The position numbers and the translations under genes are program-made. Below, piece after piece: positions 12,763-25,682 of a stretch of DNA of 64,000 nucleotides. Numbering within the stretch: position 1 is the stretch's first letter; each line of letters opens with the position of its first letter. This stretch comes from Anisakis pegreffii (taxonomy: Eukaryota; Nematoda; Chromadorea; Rhabditida; Anisakidae). The stretch spans positions 62,001-126,000 of the forward strand of contig JAPYMA010000251.1 of the NCBI GenBank assembly GCA_035041965.1. The letters run 5' to 3'. The notes under the pieces were generated by a model that ran no database searches, was not told the origin of the DNA, and saw nothing but the letters and a program-made list of their open reading frames with translations.

Positions 12763-13217
12763 TTTGCCGTGTTTTCATATCGACTAAGCACTAAACAATG
12801 CACATCAAATATTGGCAGTTGCGTTTGTCGGATCACCGCCTGATTACAATTATTGTTTTCGTCCGCCTTGATATTTTTATAAATTTGTCATTTTGTTCAA
12901 TCTTCCAATATTCGAAGTTTTGGTTTTTTTTCGATTGATTGTTATGAACTTTTCGTATGGCGTTTGTGAAAGATTTACGGTTCTCATCGATTCTCGGTTT
13001 TTGTTTTGCATCTCGATTGATGTTAATTTATATTTGTTGCGTTATAAATCAGTTTTCATTGTTTTGATTATTTATTTTTCCTTCATTTTGATGTTTATCT
13101 ATCAGTGTCCAATCAGTGGAAGATTAACAGTGAGGTTTAATAGGAGAAAAGAACGAACGATATTAGATGCCTAGGTTGAAGTTGAACCGAATCGAAATGG
13201 AAATGAGACATCTTTGC

Positions 13218-13272
13218 TTCCCGATGGGGTCCTCCACCTCCAGCCAAAAAGTTGCCTTCCGACGAACACTAC
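13218..13272 (+). mobile_element. Degenerate end of the G-rich hAT-like family
   Basis: Reads as a decayed copy of the right end of the element at 53136-53788: cccgatggggtcc, then a gttgc word, then ttccgacgaacact, matching that element's terminal TCCCCGACGAACACTA. A third decayed copy lies at 45244-45292. Confidence 0.5.
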
Positions 13273-13439
13273 TTGCGGCTATTTCAAATTGACCTTTTTT
13301 TCTGGCCTGGAGAAGCTAACGATACTTAGAAAATAGGATAAAGAAGAGTGTTGCCAAGAGGGAATCGCGTTCAGATACTCAAGTGAAACAACACAATTAC
13401 AGTGGCATTCCATCATAACACAGCAGCTGCACGAAATAT

Positions 13440-13530
13440 TAGTCTGCCAACCCCTCAACTAATATCCTGATATCGCAAATTGCCTCCGAAGGGATAAATC
13501 ACACCTTTGTGAGAACCACTGGTCTTATGC
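13440..13530 (+). mobile_element. Right-end remnant of a hAT-like element (TGAGAACCACT family)
   Basis: The stretch ends in tgagaaccactgg, the same end as the complete copy at 43302-43679, preceded by similar sequence (a cacc word just before the end). No left end is recognisable next to it. Confidence 0.5.
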
Positions 13531-16500
13531 CTTAAATATGTATGGCTAAGGATGTATCATAGAAAATGTTACAGCTGGATAGACGCATAATGAAAAGGCA
13601 ATATTGCGCACGTAAGAGATTTTTGAAAGTGGAGAATCCAACAGTGTGAAGAAATGATCATGTTACTGGGTGGTAATCATGAAAATCGACGTGAACAGTG
13701 ATGCTGATGAATGCTCTTTGAACGAAGGCTTGTTGCTGTAATGTGATTTTAATGTGTTGATTATCGAGAGATTGACGAATGATGCAGTCGATCTAGTCCA
13801 CATACAAGTTATTTTCCAGTCCACACTTGGTGCCGTTTTTAAGAGGTGTTTAATACCATTATTGACTATACTTTGTATGTTAACGGTGATTCATGAATGA
13901 GGACTTATGAATCGGTAACACAAGTATCCCGGTGTTAATGTTGCTTTTTTAATACTGCTGCTACTGTTCACGGTAATGAAAAGTGACTGAATGAATTTAA
14001 TCCATTAATGGAAATAATAAATACTGAGAATTTTAAAATTCAACAACAAGTTCATTACGATGTGATGGTATATATAAGAGCATAAATGTTGACTTTCGTT
14101 GGAAATAGTTCATAACTAGATACTGCAAAAAATTGCACACATCAAGTCAACAAAACAAGAAACTGTCAAAAGATCCAATCGCAATCCTCTATGATCTTTC
14201 ATTAAGACACGGAATTTGCGTGGTTGGGTGCACTATCTGTGCGTTCCTCATAAGAAAAACAGTGAAATCCAGAACTTCATGGGAACGGAATATTTCCAAG
14301 AATCGCTCGAGAACTGTAACGGTCACCGGTAATTTCACGAGATAAATTAGATTTCCGTTTATCTTTCATTAAACCAGGGCCAGTCAGTGGCCCAAGTGAG
14401 AGTTGTCGAGGCAATAAAACCTGTCGACTTCGGAGGCATTCATCGCTCTTTCTGTCTAAATATTGACGAGTAACTGAAATAATAAGGTAACAGTCAAGGT
14501 AATGCAGTAAATTGATCAGCGAATTTTTGCTGAGCAAGTTCTTTTTTTTGTTTGTTTTTATTTACATGAAAGACAATAAATAGCAGTTCATGTTTTGAAA
14601 GACATTCTTTTGTGTCGCAAACGATGGAATATCTCACTGATATACCGACAAATTCTTGAATTTAGTTTCATCTTTTTGCTTTCAAAAATATTGGGACTTC
14701 TCTTGGCCAGTTTCAGTGCATCACAGTAAGATGCCGAGAGATGGAAGCAAAATGCTGGAAAAACGAAAATTCCAAATTCTTTCTCGCCGAGCGATTCTCT
14801 GCGAGAACATCACACGAATCTACGGCCAAAACGTGACCCTTTCAACATAATCCATCGTTTGCGATTGAGCCACACAACTCCAAACAACCAGAAATCACAC
14901 GCATCCTTACAGTAACTCCTCGGCTATTCAGAGTTATGCACAATGAAAGACCAGTGTACATCAACAAATACAATACAATCAAACGAAAAACTAAAAACTG
15001 TTGAAAAACCGAGCTTACTACAAAACTGTCAGGCTGTTTTCAGTTGATTACCGAAAATCTTAATGTTTAGATCAAACGCTCAACTGTCACAAACACAACA
15101 CTCAACTTTTCGTATTATGACCTCATCTAAAGTAAATTCGTCGTATTTTCCGTCCCCAATTCCTTTTAAATAAACTGATACGACTGATTTGGCTCAGTGT
15201 TTCAACAGTGAAAAAGTTGAGCAAACTTCAGTGGCAGTTTCAGTGAACTGAGATTGTTGAACAACACTGCTGATATCTTCTGCTCACAAGCAGAGATGAC
15301 CTTCGGTAAGTAATTCCATTAATTACTTGTTGAAATATAGCGAAACATTCGTTTTGAAGAATTATAGTGCGGCAAGATTGCTGTCGTCCGCTTCATAAGC
15401 AGTGCTGTTGCAACGTTGGCTTCACATTTTGTTTATCATTGCTCACTTGCAAGCTCATTCCCACACCGAAAACCTCTATCGAGTGTTTGCGGAGTATGAA
15501 TGATCGCAGTGATTTTTGATCAGTTTGGATGCACTGAGTAACTTTTACTATACCAACTTCAATCATCTGTGTCATGAAAATATATCTAGTGACAGTTGGA
15601 TAGTTAAGCGCTCAAACTGATATGAATTGTGATGTGAAATCAACTACAATTACGCATGATCACAACGTACATGAAAGCACATGTAGATAAAGGTTGTTAT
15701 CAGTGAAGCAAGATTCATCTTCATTTCTTATTCATATCGCTGACCTTGGAATATCGCTTTGCTCTTTTCATCGAACAAATTCTTTTCGTTTTATTTTGGT
15801 TCATTAAACGCTCGGAATTTCGATTTTAATACTTTGCACGTACTCATTCCAGTGATATGACGTGCAATTAAGTTTATACTTACAATCTTTTGACTGAAAA
15901 GTGCTCTGCTAGAAAATTCTTCTTCTGCAACAAAAACGGAGAGTTTCAGAAGTTTTCCTACGTTGACTTCAATCAATTTCAGTCAGGACCGTCATTAGAA
16001 TACAAATGATGCCTCGTGCTCAGATAGCAACCCTCATTTGAAAAAAAAAAAGAAAACAAACTATGTACATGAAAGACCACTCGGCAGTTGTTAAAAGGCA
16101 GTAAGTTTGGCAATCATGGTGGAGACCAGATGGCTGAAATTTGAAATTACTCTTAATCAGTCAAAAAGCCCTTTCATGGTAGAAACGATCAACAACTTCC
16201 TCCCATTTGGACTTAATGAAAAATCAAACTGAATTTGTTTTCATCTACCCCGAAGCGTTGAAGTCTCTAATTACTCTATTCTCTTACTAGACAAAGCGAG
16301 AACCACCTGGAAATCACGTCAAAAGTTGTTTAAAAATTTATCCACACAATATAAATTTGACTTCTCATCTAGCATGCCAGTCTTATGTCAACGATGACCA
16401 GCCGAATGTCGTTTCAAAGTTTCACTTTTCCAACTGACAAACGACCTCTAAGCACTGACTGCTCAACCCTATCTACCCTGTTCACTGGTCTCCACCGCTT

Positions 16501-16792
16501 CAATGTTTTGCCACTGAGCACTAATTACAAACTTCGAAAGCGATACCAAAAACACGCTTCTTCTTGACGATCAATTATACGCACAAATCCGTTTAGCTTT
16601 ACATTAGCATGTCCCAGAAGTGGTTGTGCTGACTCTGAACCTGCCCATCAGTTAACAAAATGCTACCCCTACCATGCAACTAACAAGAATTCCGTTGATT
16701 ATGACCTGATCAATGATAGAGTCACAAACACAGAAAATCAAGCATCAACCGGTGAATTTTCAAAAGCGTTGCTTTTTGGTTTCTTAGCGACT

Positions 16793-17106
16793 TGCCAGCA
16801 TACCCTCCATCTCATTCCAGACACAATTAGCTGTAATTGTGCGTACGTTGGTGTTGAATTTGTCGTCTGAACACTCGCAGTGTTTCGTTGCGCATGACAA
16901 TTTTAGTGCCAATCAGACGGCCATCAGCCACTTTGCTGTCCTGAGTGCACACTACGGCCAGTGTTCTTTGATTCATCAGTCCAATTCGTTTTTTTGTTTC
17001 GTCTGTACTTTTCGCATATCTTCTATGGCTTCACATCACACATACACACAGACACGTACCCATTCATTCCTGCCAGCATACCCTCCATCTCATTCCAGAC
17101 ACAATT
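16793..17106 (+). repeat. 36-bp exact direct repeat
   Basis: An identical 36-base stretch (beginning tgccagcataccctccatct) occurs at 16793-16828 and again at 17071-17106, 278 bases apart. The intervening sequence is not obviously a transposon. It may be a recent local duplication. Confidence 0.9.
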
Positions 17107-20100
17107 CAGTCGATACTCGCGTCTCGTTCGAAACACAAATTCCACTATCTAAAAACGATTACTTTATAGTGTGCACGTATCGGATGATTTATTGCTTGCA
17201 CTCTAAAAAACACCGAGAGACGCTTTCCACAGAGCCTTGAGACGTTACGCGTAAAGTTTTACAAATAAAAATTTTATTGTATCTTTAATTGCTTCGAATG
17301 TTTACTATTGATTTGTGTGTAAAGTACATTGGTCATTGCAACTTTTAATGCTTTTGCCATTCATAATCAACAAATGTTTCATCATACGAATGAAGCAATT
17401 TCGATTCGAACTTCATGTGCTGTGAATAGTCGAATAGAAACTTAAGAATACTCTTCATTTTTGTGATAATTCACTATTCATATTGAATTGTTCTTCGTGC
17501 AACTCAACAGCACACCATCAAACTGATCACTTTGCAATCAATTAAAATGAACGCTGACATCGTCTACAAGAGGAACTGGTAAACAGCAATTTGCAAATCA
17601 CAAAAATATCTCAAAACTTACACTAGAGTCAGATTCATTTGTGAAATTATGATCAATTTCTTCATGTGTATTTTGATATCGCTTCGAAGGATTTCCGGCG
17701 AGTTATTCCTGAAATTGAGTCAGCATATAAATTGTTCTTGGAAACGAACTTGTTTGTTTCATTATGCAGTGGTGGAACATAACCTAATGTGATACAGTTA
17801 AGTTTAAGCGGCACGTGGTGCTCTCGAATATGTTCAATATATTTCGCATCGAATGGATCACGAAACTGTATGCAAGTGGGCACAATGACTCTTCTTCATC
17901 AACAACTTCTGTCTGCGCGGAATTATTGAAATAAATGTGACTGATTTGAGAGAGAAGGCTTTCTGGAATGTTCATCACAAATTTACATAGAAAGGATATC
18001 AATGCGACAGGATGGGGGACGTTTGAAGAAAAATTAGTTAACAAAATGTTTTTGTGAACAGGATATCGGCAGGAATAGTCGTGCACAAACCGCAATAAGA
18101 TCTTCATCAATAAAATATGGCACAAACAACCTTATATTAGCTCAATTTTATAACGAAATTCATATGGTTTTTTTACGGGACTCAAAATACACAGGCTCTA
18201 AAGACGACATATCTCAATTAATCACTAGTCTGTCGAAGAGCAGCCGAATCAACAGAAAAAAGAACCTTTGGCAGTGTTAAGAGTGACCATCTGATGTAGA
18301 CGGTGAGGAACGACAAAGCTGGAAATGTCTGGGTGAAGTAGAAAACGAATTTTTATATGACTCGTCCAGTGGGTGGTGCTGCGCTTTGTGGTTTCCATTC
18401 GGAATGCATGGAGGAGGAGGCAAGAGGATTGACGACGCAATGATTAGCTGCGGGAGAAGAGCGCATTGAAAGACATGGATTTGTGAGTGTGAACGATTCA
18501 GTAATGTCGAATATCGAACGGATTCAAATCCATGTGAGGGCGAACGTAGATTTAAACGGATAAATCATGCAGACACGCACTGAGGAACGAATAAAAGAAT
18601 CTTTTTGCACTGATCCAGCGAAAGAAAAGCACGATGAAGTGAATCGTGCATTATCAAAATAATAACTGAACATCTCAACGCTTGTTCCTCGATTGTACTC
18701 ACACACGCGAATAGTTCACATGCAGCACTCATGTTTCTTTCCTTATTGGATGTCCTTTGCCATATCGATCGTGCTCGTCGAATATCAACCAAACTTCAAC
18801 ATTTTTTCCGCCACTATAAACACAACGTACTGAAGTGTGCTTCGAAGTGATGATCAACAAAAATATCATAAGTTAAATTATCTCATAATATTTCCATTGA
18901 TTTAAGAGAATTTTTCTAGTGCGCCTGCTTGGAATTTTAAGAAGACATAATCCATAAGTTGAATTCCTACTCAGAAAATTGAAGTAATTCATTCTGGTTT
19001 TTAGCAAATAAGTTAATTGTTTGTGAATGAAACTGAAACTTGAAATGATGACAAACAAAATTAATTCTGGAATTTTCACTTGAATCATATGACATCTCTC
19101 ACAACAGAGAAACAATTTTTCAGTTTTTGTATCCCCCACTCAAGTTGGCTTGGAAAGCTTCTGTTAGTGCTGTCAGAATTTTGTGGAATGTTCATTATTG
19201 AATGTGGTCATATCAAGCGCTCACAAAAAGAGCGCATAATACTGTCAATATGGTTTACAACGTTTTGCTGACGCAGAGAAGTGCGATGGACAATCGATAA
19301 TACCGAGCGATAGATATCTTCTGCAATCCTGAAGAACTGTGTGAGGAATGTATTGAGAGCAAATGAATTGTTTGCTAATGGTATTCTGCCACAACACAGC
19401 AATTGATACAAACATTTTACCGTTTGCAACTGTACGTGTAGTTGTGTTGTCAGCCCACACAATCAATGCTGTTGGTTAGCGTTTGATTAATCGAAAAAGA
19501 CGTATCAAGGAAATAATGGATGACTGGCTTCCGAGAGAAAGTGCCTTGATTAATTGCTTCATAATCGTCTAACTTTCGTTAGTGATGGAGAAAAAAATCG
19601 TTTAAATCCTAAATGATGACGTAGACAACGTTAACAAAAAACCCTTACCCTTTTAAACGTATAAAAACGTCTTGCTAAAATCTGCCAACCTCATAGACGC
19701 TATATTTCAAAAACTTCCAATGCTTCAGCGGTTTCAAAGAAATGTGAAAAACCACAAATTTCGATGTGAATGTGTGAAAAACCGCCACCTCTTTGGTGTT
19801 TATATCGAAAAACGATAAACGCTTTAACAATTCTGTATTTGTAATTGGTTGGTTCAAAAAGTTTAATATCATCGATAATTCGGCACGGTATCTCGAGCAA
19901 TTGTCATTTATCATCATCGCCACTATCATTTTTCGTCATTGCTGCTCAGTTCGAAAAAATTTTGCGATTGATGGAAGTCGTATGCGTGTGTGTGTGTGTC
20001 TCGCGATTGTTCATCATGTAACATACGTTGTGTCTTAACACAAATGCGTATACATGGATGAGTGAAACCAAAATATTTCCTCGTATGTTTTTTGAGTACT

Positions 20101-22144
20101 TACGATTAGCACTGAGCAAATCACATCGATTGGATGTGTAGTCTGGGCACTTTCGAACACAAACTACAACCATATGCTTTCACATTTTCCCTTAACCACT
20201 CGCAATTCCATTAGTCGTTATTCAAGTCATTTGCGTACAATTGAACCACGAACATATGAATTCTTATAATCCAAATTGCGATATCAGTCAGTCTTTCTTC
20301 GCAGTCAATAATTAACAATTTATTACCTAATAATTGGATAGTTTCAACTCTGTCGACAGATTAGTATTTGTGCTTTGATCACTTTCAATTACTTTTTCGT
20401 TTCATCGTTCAGCGATGCTGGTGGCTCGCATTCTAGTGCATCGATTCCTTGTAACGATTGAATTTATATTTTTTGGGTGAAGTTAATCAACGATGACGTA
20501 AATTACAAGAAATTGCTCTATACAAGTAAAAGAAGCAGAAATAATTTTCAAATGAATCATGAGTTGTTAATGATTCAGTCACGTTAAAAAGCGTTACTGA
20601 TGAATGGAAATTAGTGCTGTCGAAGAACTCAACTGAAAATCTGAACAAAGATTAACTTCTAAAAACCAGAACGTAATTGATTCGGACATATTCACGGTCA
20701 CATCACAGTGATGACATCCGTTCTGGTCCAATGCATCAAGCCGCCTAAATGAAGACTATTTCAACGAATAACATCAAATTGATTTTTCATCTATTCCAAG
20801 TATTTTCAAATCGTTCAATCAACAATATAAGTTTCCAGATGAATCACGAATGCAATTTGCAAGTGCAAATGCAGCCTTTCGGATAGGTCGCTTGCGTGTT
20901 GAATTAAAAAAGAACTGCAAATGAATTTAACTTAAGCTGAACACTTCTTGAAGCAAATTGATTCAAACAACCATTTCAAATAAATCTTTTCACATTCACA
21001 TTCACCAGACAGCGCATTCATGAGTCTGGTAGAAATAGATAGGGTTTTGATGTTATTGGATTCGAATTATTTGCTTTGCACTACAAAACATCTTAAACGT
21101 CACTAAAAGACTCAGCCAAAGGCATTTCTCATTTGTTCTTTTCAGTGTTGCTGAATTGAAGCGTCGTGTAGAAATTTTCTACTGAATGCATTTTACTCGA
21201 CACAATTTCATATGTTGTAAAATATTATTTTTTGGTAATCCTTAGAAAATGTTCATCATTTTTTGTGCGATTCAGAGAATGATGAAAAAGCGACACTCAA
21301 AAAGGAATAGCGAAGAATGAAGATAACCAAGAAAAACGGTTGTGCCAAGTGATTAAACATCGAAAAGTAAAACTCGTCAATAAAAAGTGCAACAGAAAAT
21401 GCGATTCGAGTCGAGATCGAATTTTTACTTTATGGTTCGTTAACGCACACATTCATAATATGATTACTTTCGTGGCAGTCGAGAATTAGTACCGACTTCA
21501 GCATAGAAAATCTTTGTAAAATTGAATTTTCTGTCTCGTCGTCAGCTTTGAAATTTGTGACACAGAAACGTCTTATCATTGAGATAATTGAAAACAGAAA
21601 GAAAGTTGAATCGACAACCGATGGATGCTATGATGCGATCATATGGAAGGTGCATTTGACTGTTAATAAAGTCATTTCATCTTAACTGAATTTTGCATGC
21701 TGATGTAATTGGAATATTAACATAATAAGTGTCCTTCTTCTTCGTTGAATGCACCACTTTGGATGTAGAACAGGGAGGAGAAGGTTGGTTAGACCACTGA
21801 AGTTGCTCTAGAAAAAAGGAGTTGATTTGTTTCACTGAAGATGAAAAGAAAAATGATTCACTCAATCGTTTAAATTTCGATTTCCCTTGCGTGCAATAGT
21901 TGTCAGATGAATTTCTCACTATGATAGCCAAATGCAAATAACTATCGAACAATCATTTCTCCGATAAAATCTACAGAATTCATTAATGATCGGTTGAATG
22001 CTAGCAAGTTATTGACATAATGCATTAGCAGAATGGCGAAACGGGAAATATACGCACGTATTGAGCCGAAATATCTCACTATCCGTAACATGACAGTCAA
22101 GGTGATTTGAAGCTTATTTAAAGAATTCATTATGAAGGTGTGAC

Positions 22145-22286
22145 ATGCCGTGGCATGCCGTTTGCGTGGCATGCCCTTTGTGTCCGTGGCATGCCCTTTG
22201 CGTGGCATGCCCTTTGTGTCCGTGGCATGCCCTTTGCAGTGTCGTGGCATGCCCTTTGCAGTGTCCGTGGCATGCCCTTTGCGGTT
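22145..22286. repeat. Short array of GTGGCATGCCCTTTG units
   Basis: Seven copies of a unit with the perfect palindrome GGCATGCC, spaced 15-23 bases by linkers such as cgt, tgtcc and cagtgtc. It is GC-rich in an AT-rich setting and lies just over 200 bases 5' of the first recognised exon of the four-transmembrane gene. Confidence 0.9.
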
Positions 22287-22502
22287 TGCCATTGTTAAAA
22301 CTTCCAACAAAATGACTCGTTCACTTGATTCGACATGCATTCGTTTCGATAGTCGTAGCTACTAGATACCACGCTTTCACAGAGCAACTGACGTTCAAGT
22401 TTTTGAATTGGTGCAAGGTCATTTGTGTGCAAGTCATAGCTAACTAGCTCATGCATAACAGAAGAGCAGGTGGAATTTTAACAGTGAATTTATTCATTGC
22501 AG

Positions 22503-23782
22503 AACGGCATTATAATATGTTTATCGATCGAAACATTTCTTACCGTGCTAGCTTGTGTAGGGTGTTTTTGGTTTGGTGATTTCAATACGGGTACACTATT
22601 TGTTGCACTTCTTGTATGGCTTATTCTTATACTCTTCGGCACAATTATCGGTTATCAATGGTCGCTTATACCATTTTGTGTCATTCACGTGAGTGTTTTT
22701 TCAGAAAATTCAACACACTTAACGCATATAATTATTTGGGAACCACCACATTTTCTTGATGAGTTAACTTCGTTGGCATTCATTTCAGTCAATCAAACAT
22801 CTATCAGTCCTGTGAGTCCTAATATGAGCAGTTCGTAACGCACAAAATTAGCGAGTAAAGCCAATTTCATTATTGAAATTGATGAGTGCATTATAATTGA
22901 TTGGAAATTCCAGTAGACACATGTAAAGATAATTAACTGAATGAATTATTAGGAAACTAAATGGATAGAACGATTCAAAGAATGTCTACCTCTTCAGAGG
23001 AATAATTTCATGCTTCAGAGTTTTCAGTGCATTGCATTAGTTGCACTCATGATGGCATTATTCGGTCTGATAAGTCTCACAGTCTGTCCATATCTCCATG
23101 GAAAATGGATCGATTTCTTGCAAGATCTCACTGCTGAACATGCACTTTGGTACTCGAGAGAGGATCTCTTCAGTGGGTCTCTTTCATCTTTCATTCTGAT
23201 GCATCACAGATACAGTGAGCATTTCAAAAATGTCTGACTTTTATAGACCATTTATTTCCTCTAAAGATTACGGATCAAAGTTCAACAAATCTATGATGGT
23301 GAAGTGCTTCGCCATAGAATCTACTGATAGTAATGCTAATAAGGTTCGAATGCTATTGTCACTCAGTGATTGCTTGATGGTAATCGGAAGGAATTTTTTC
23401 ATTATTCGTAATTTTTTGTCATCAACAAATTCTCTTCGCTTAGGCTAAAATGACCGCAGAGAGGAACATTACATCATTAAAAAGGAACTGAATTGTTTCA
23501 GAACGCTCGAGAATAGCATTTGGCATATGTGCAGGAGTGTCTGTGTTACTGATCTCCTTAGTGGTGACAGTAATTAAGATTGGTTACATGACCTATCATT
23601 ACTTGGGTCATTATATTGATAAAGATTCACCTTACTTCGAAAAATTTTTGGAACGAGCGATCATTGAGGCAAATGACAAGAGGATGTCAGCAGTTGAAAA
23701 TTGTCTCTCTGCAATACAAATATTTTCTGCATATCGGACAATCCATACTAGTATTTTAATTGGCTTCTCTGATTTCTACTGA
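22503..23782 (+). CDS. Four-transmembrane protein of unknown function (5' end not found)
   Basis: Three exons join in phase: 22503-22688, 22953-23214 and 23502-23782, giving 242 residues plus a missing start (phase-0 entry at 22503, acceptor TTGCAG). Hydrophobic segments lie at about residues 3-25, 32-52, 82-107 and 151-172 of the joined product. Between the third and fourth is a hydrophilic loop ending near FILMHHRY; the C-terminal tail is mixed and includes YFEKFLERAIIEANDKR. The layout resembles nematode-specific tetraspan membrane proteins, but I do not recognise the family. A palindromic repeat array lies just upstream. Confidence 0.6.
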
Positions 23783-23990
23783 ATCCAAGAAAAACGTATC
23801 AGACCAAAAGAAAAACGCTTACAACTTTCCATTCGCATTCAGCCTCAACGTGAAACCATTTGCTTATAAGTACAGCAGGAATGTACATCTGCAAACAAGT
23901 TTGAAGACTTGCTTATGAATACGCTTGATTACTTGTAAAATATCATATATGTTAACATAGTTTTGTTTTAATAACTGATGACTTGTCAAG

Positions 23991-24359
23991 ATGGAACTGC
24001 AAACGAAATTAATGAATAGGACTGTCAAGATTAATGGTAATATCGAATGCTATTCAGTAGAGGCACCCGATCAGAGGATCTTCTATCGGAGCAATCATCA
24101 TTTATGCCAAGCGAACAGAACTTGTCATCTCCAACAAGCAAGCATCATGGATATCCATCGAAACAACATGTCTACAGTCGATCTCACCATTCAAGAAGCC
24201 ATTGTTAAAGACTGGAAGAGCATATTTGTTAATTTGATGCAGTGTGGTGCTAACGAATTTATCATGAATTCATCAACATTTTCTATAAACATACAGGAAT
24301 TTATTGATAACAGCCCTAGCTCATGCCTGAATTTGCTATCACTTTCCGTCATGCAGTAG
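23991..24359 (+). CDS. Small ORF, 122 residues, unknown
   Basis: An uninterrupted frame from ATG 23991 to TAG 24359, about 200 bases after the four-transmembrane gene. The product is hydrophilic with five cysteines and no signal peptide or known domain. It could be a 3' exon, a small single-exon gene or chance. Splice sites that would connect it to the upstream gene were not found. Confidence 0.3.
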   Translation: MELQTKLMNRTVKINGNIECYSVEAPDQRIFYRSNHHLCQANRTCHLQQASIMDIHRNNMSTVDLTIQEAIVKDWKSIFVNLMQCGANEFIMNSSTFSINIQEFIDNSPSSCLNLLSLSVMQ

Positions 24360-25682
24360 TCAGTGATATAGTTGGATAAACGTTTCCGTCTAGGAACCTA
24401 CAAAAACAAGAATGCATCGAAAGATGTCTAGCTGTTTCATAGCTCCGCATTTTTGTTTTTTCAGCTCAATGATTTTCGATAACTGAAGTTTTTAATAACA
24501 ACCGATACTCCCAAAACTGAAGTCTTCCATAACAATTGGCGTATTCAGTGAAATGTAATACCATCAACTCTGACCCACATCTTACGATTTAATTGCTTGA
24601 TTTATCAATTTATGTTTTTGTTGTTTTGCTTGATTATTGATTGTTGCTTATGTTGAACAGTAATAAAGTGTACGTGAACGATTTGAACAGCAAAAATTTT
24701 ATGGTGCAACTCATAGCAGTGCGATGGCGTGTCCAATTAAACATACAACCTGACATTAAGTAATCACATCAAACTGCTATGCACCATAATGCAACAAGTT
24801 GAAGAGTAGATATTTTGCGCAGTAAAACTGCTGAAGAACTGAGATAGTATAAAGCAGTTGATTTTGTCAAACAATTTCTGCCTCTCTCATCCGGATGAAT
24901 CCCATCCGGTATGAATTTAGAAAATTTACTATGTTTACCCCTATTTAATAGTTGCTCGTTGCGTACATCTTCTCCTCGAAGGAAACTCCGCGTAATCATC
25001 GCTCTAACGAGTAAATTTGTGAAAATTTCGCTAAATTTACGCCGCCGCTGATAATCACCACTCCTCGAATAGATCCGACATTCAAATTGTATCCGTTCGT
25101 TTCTTTACAAAAATTATTTACTGCGCAGTTGTGAATCGAGGGAATGCGGTATATGATATTCAGCTGCTGCAATGGTGATCGTTCGTCCTGTGATGTTCTC
25201 AAGTCATACTACTGAAGTGCTTTTTTCGTATTCTCGGTATTTGTTTCCTCGAAGCGTTGGAATTTTCACCGTAAATTTCCTATTTTTTTCCAGTGAAACT
25301 AGAGGTGTATTCTACGTGTGTAATGACCATCTAGCGTTGGAAATTCGAAGCCGATGTGGTTATTATCGTTAAAAGCTGAAAAACTTAGAAATTTTGTGGG
25401 GAACCTTTGAAATCATCAATTGGAAACGATTTAGCGAAATTCATCCAGCGTGCACGTATTTCATTTTGTAATCCTCATTCATTTAGTGATATAGTTTGTC
25501 GTTTTCAGTTTCTGTTATTATTCGTAGGCGTCATCTTGTCACGTTTTGTGACGTGTGAATAACTCATTTGAAAGACTGACACTTCCCGATAAGCACAGTT
25601 CCATGTCTACTCAGTGACGTTTGCGTTGGGTACTGAGATTCGGAATATGTGAATTGTAACAGATTATACTTTCAGTCCTAAA
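24360..25682. other. Spacer upstream of eEF1D
   Basis: No gene seen. The last few hundred bases before 25683 should hold the eEF1D promoter and 5' UTR, but no TATA box or trans-splice site can be assigned with confidence. Confidence 0.4.

Larger units (their letters stand above)
12081..22502. other. Ten-kilobase stretch with no recognised gene
   Basis: No exon set of a known family was found on either strand. ORFs here are short, mostly AT-rich chance frames without matching splice phases. Visible items, each listed separately, are an inverted-repeat pair (12395-12512), a hairpin (12716-12762), hAT-like remnants (13218-13272 and 13440-13530), a 36-bp direct repeat (16793 and 17071), a short GT microsatellite (about 19985-20000) and the GGCATGCC-rich array (22145-22286). 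Distal regulatory DNA, an RNA gene or a fast-evolving gene could be hidden here. Confidence 0.6.

Noticed and set aside
16839..17240. 133-residue plus-strand ORF
   Set aside because: No recognisable domain, no matching splice partners, and it contains the 36-base direct repeat; probably chance.
17662..18125. Overlapping minus-strand ORFs (113 and 73 codons)
   Set aside because: The composition is somewhat protein-like and an acceptor-like cag lies near 17868, but no family is recognised and no donor partner was found.
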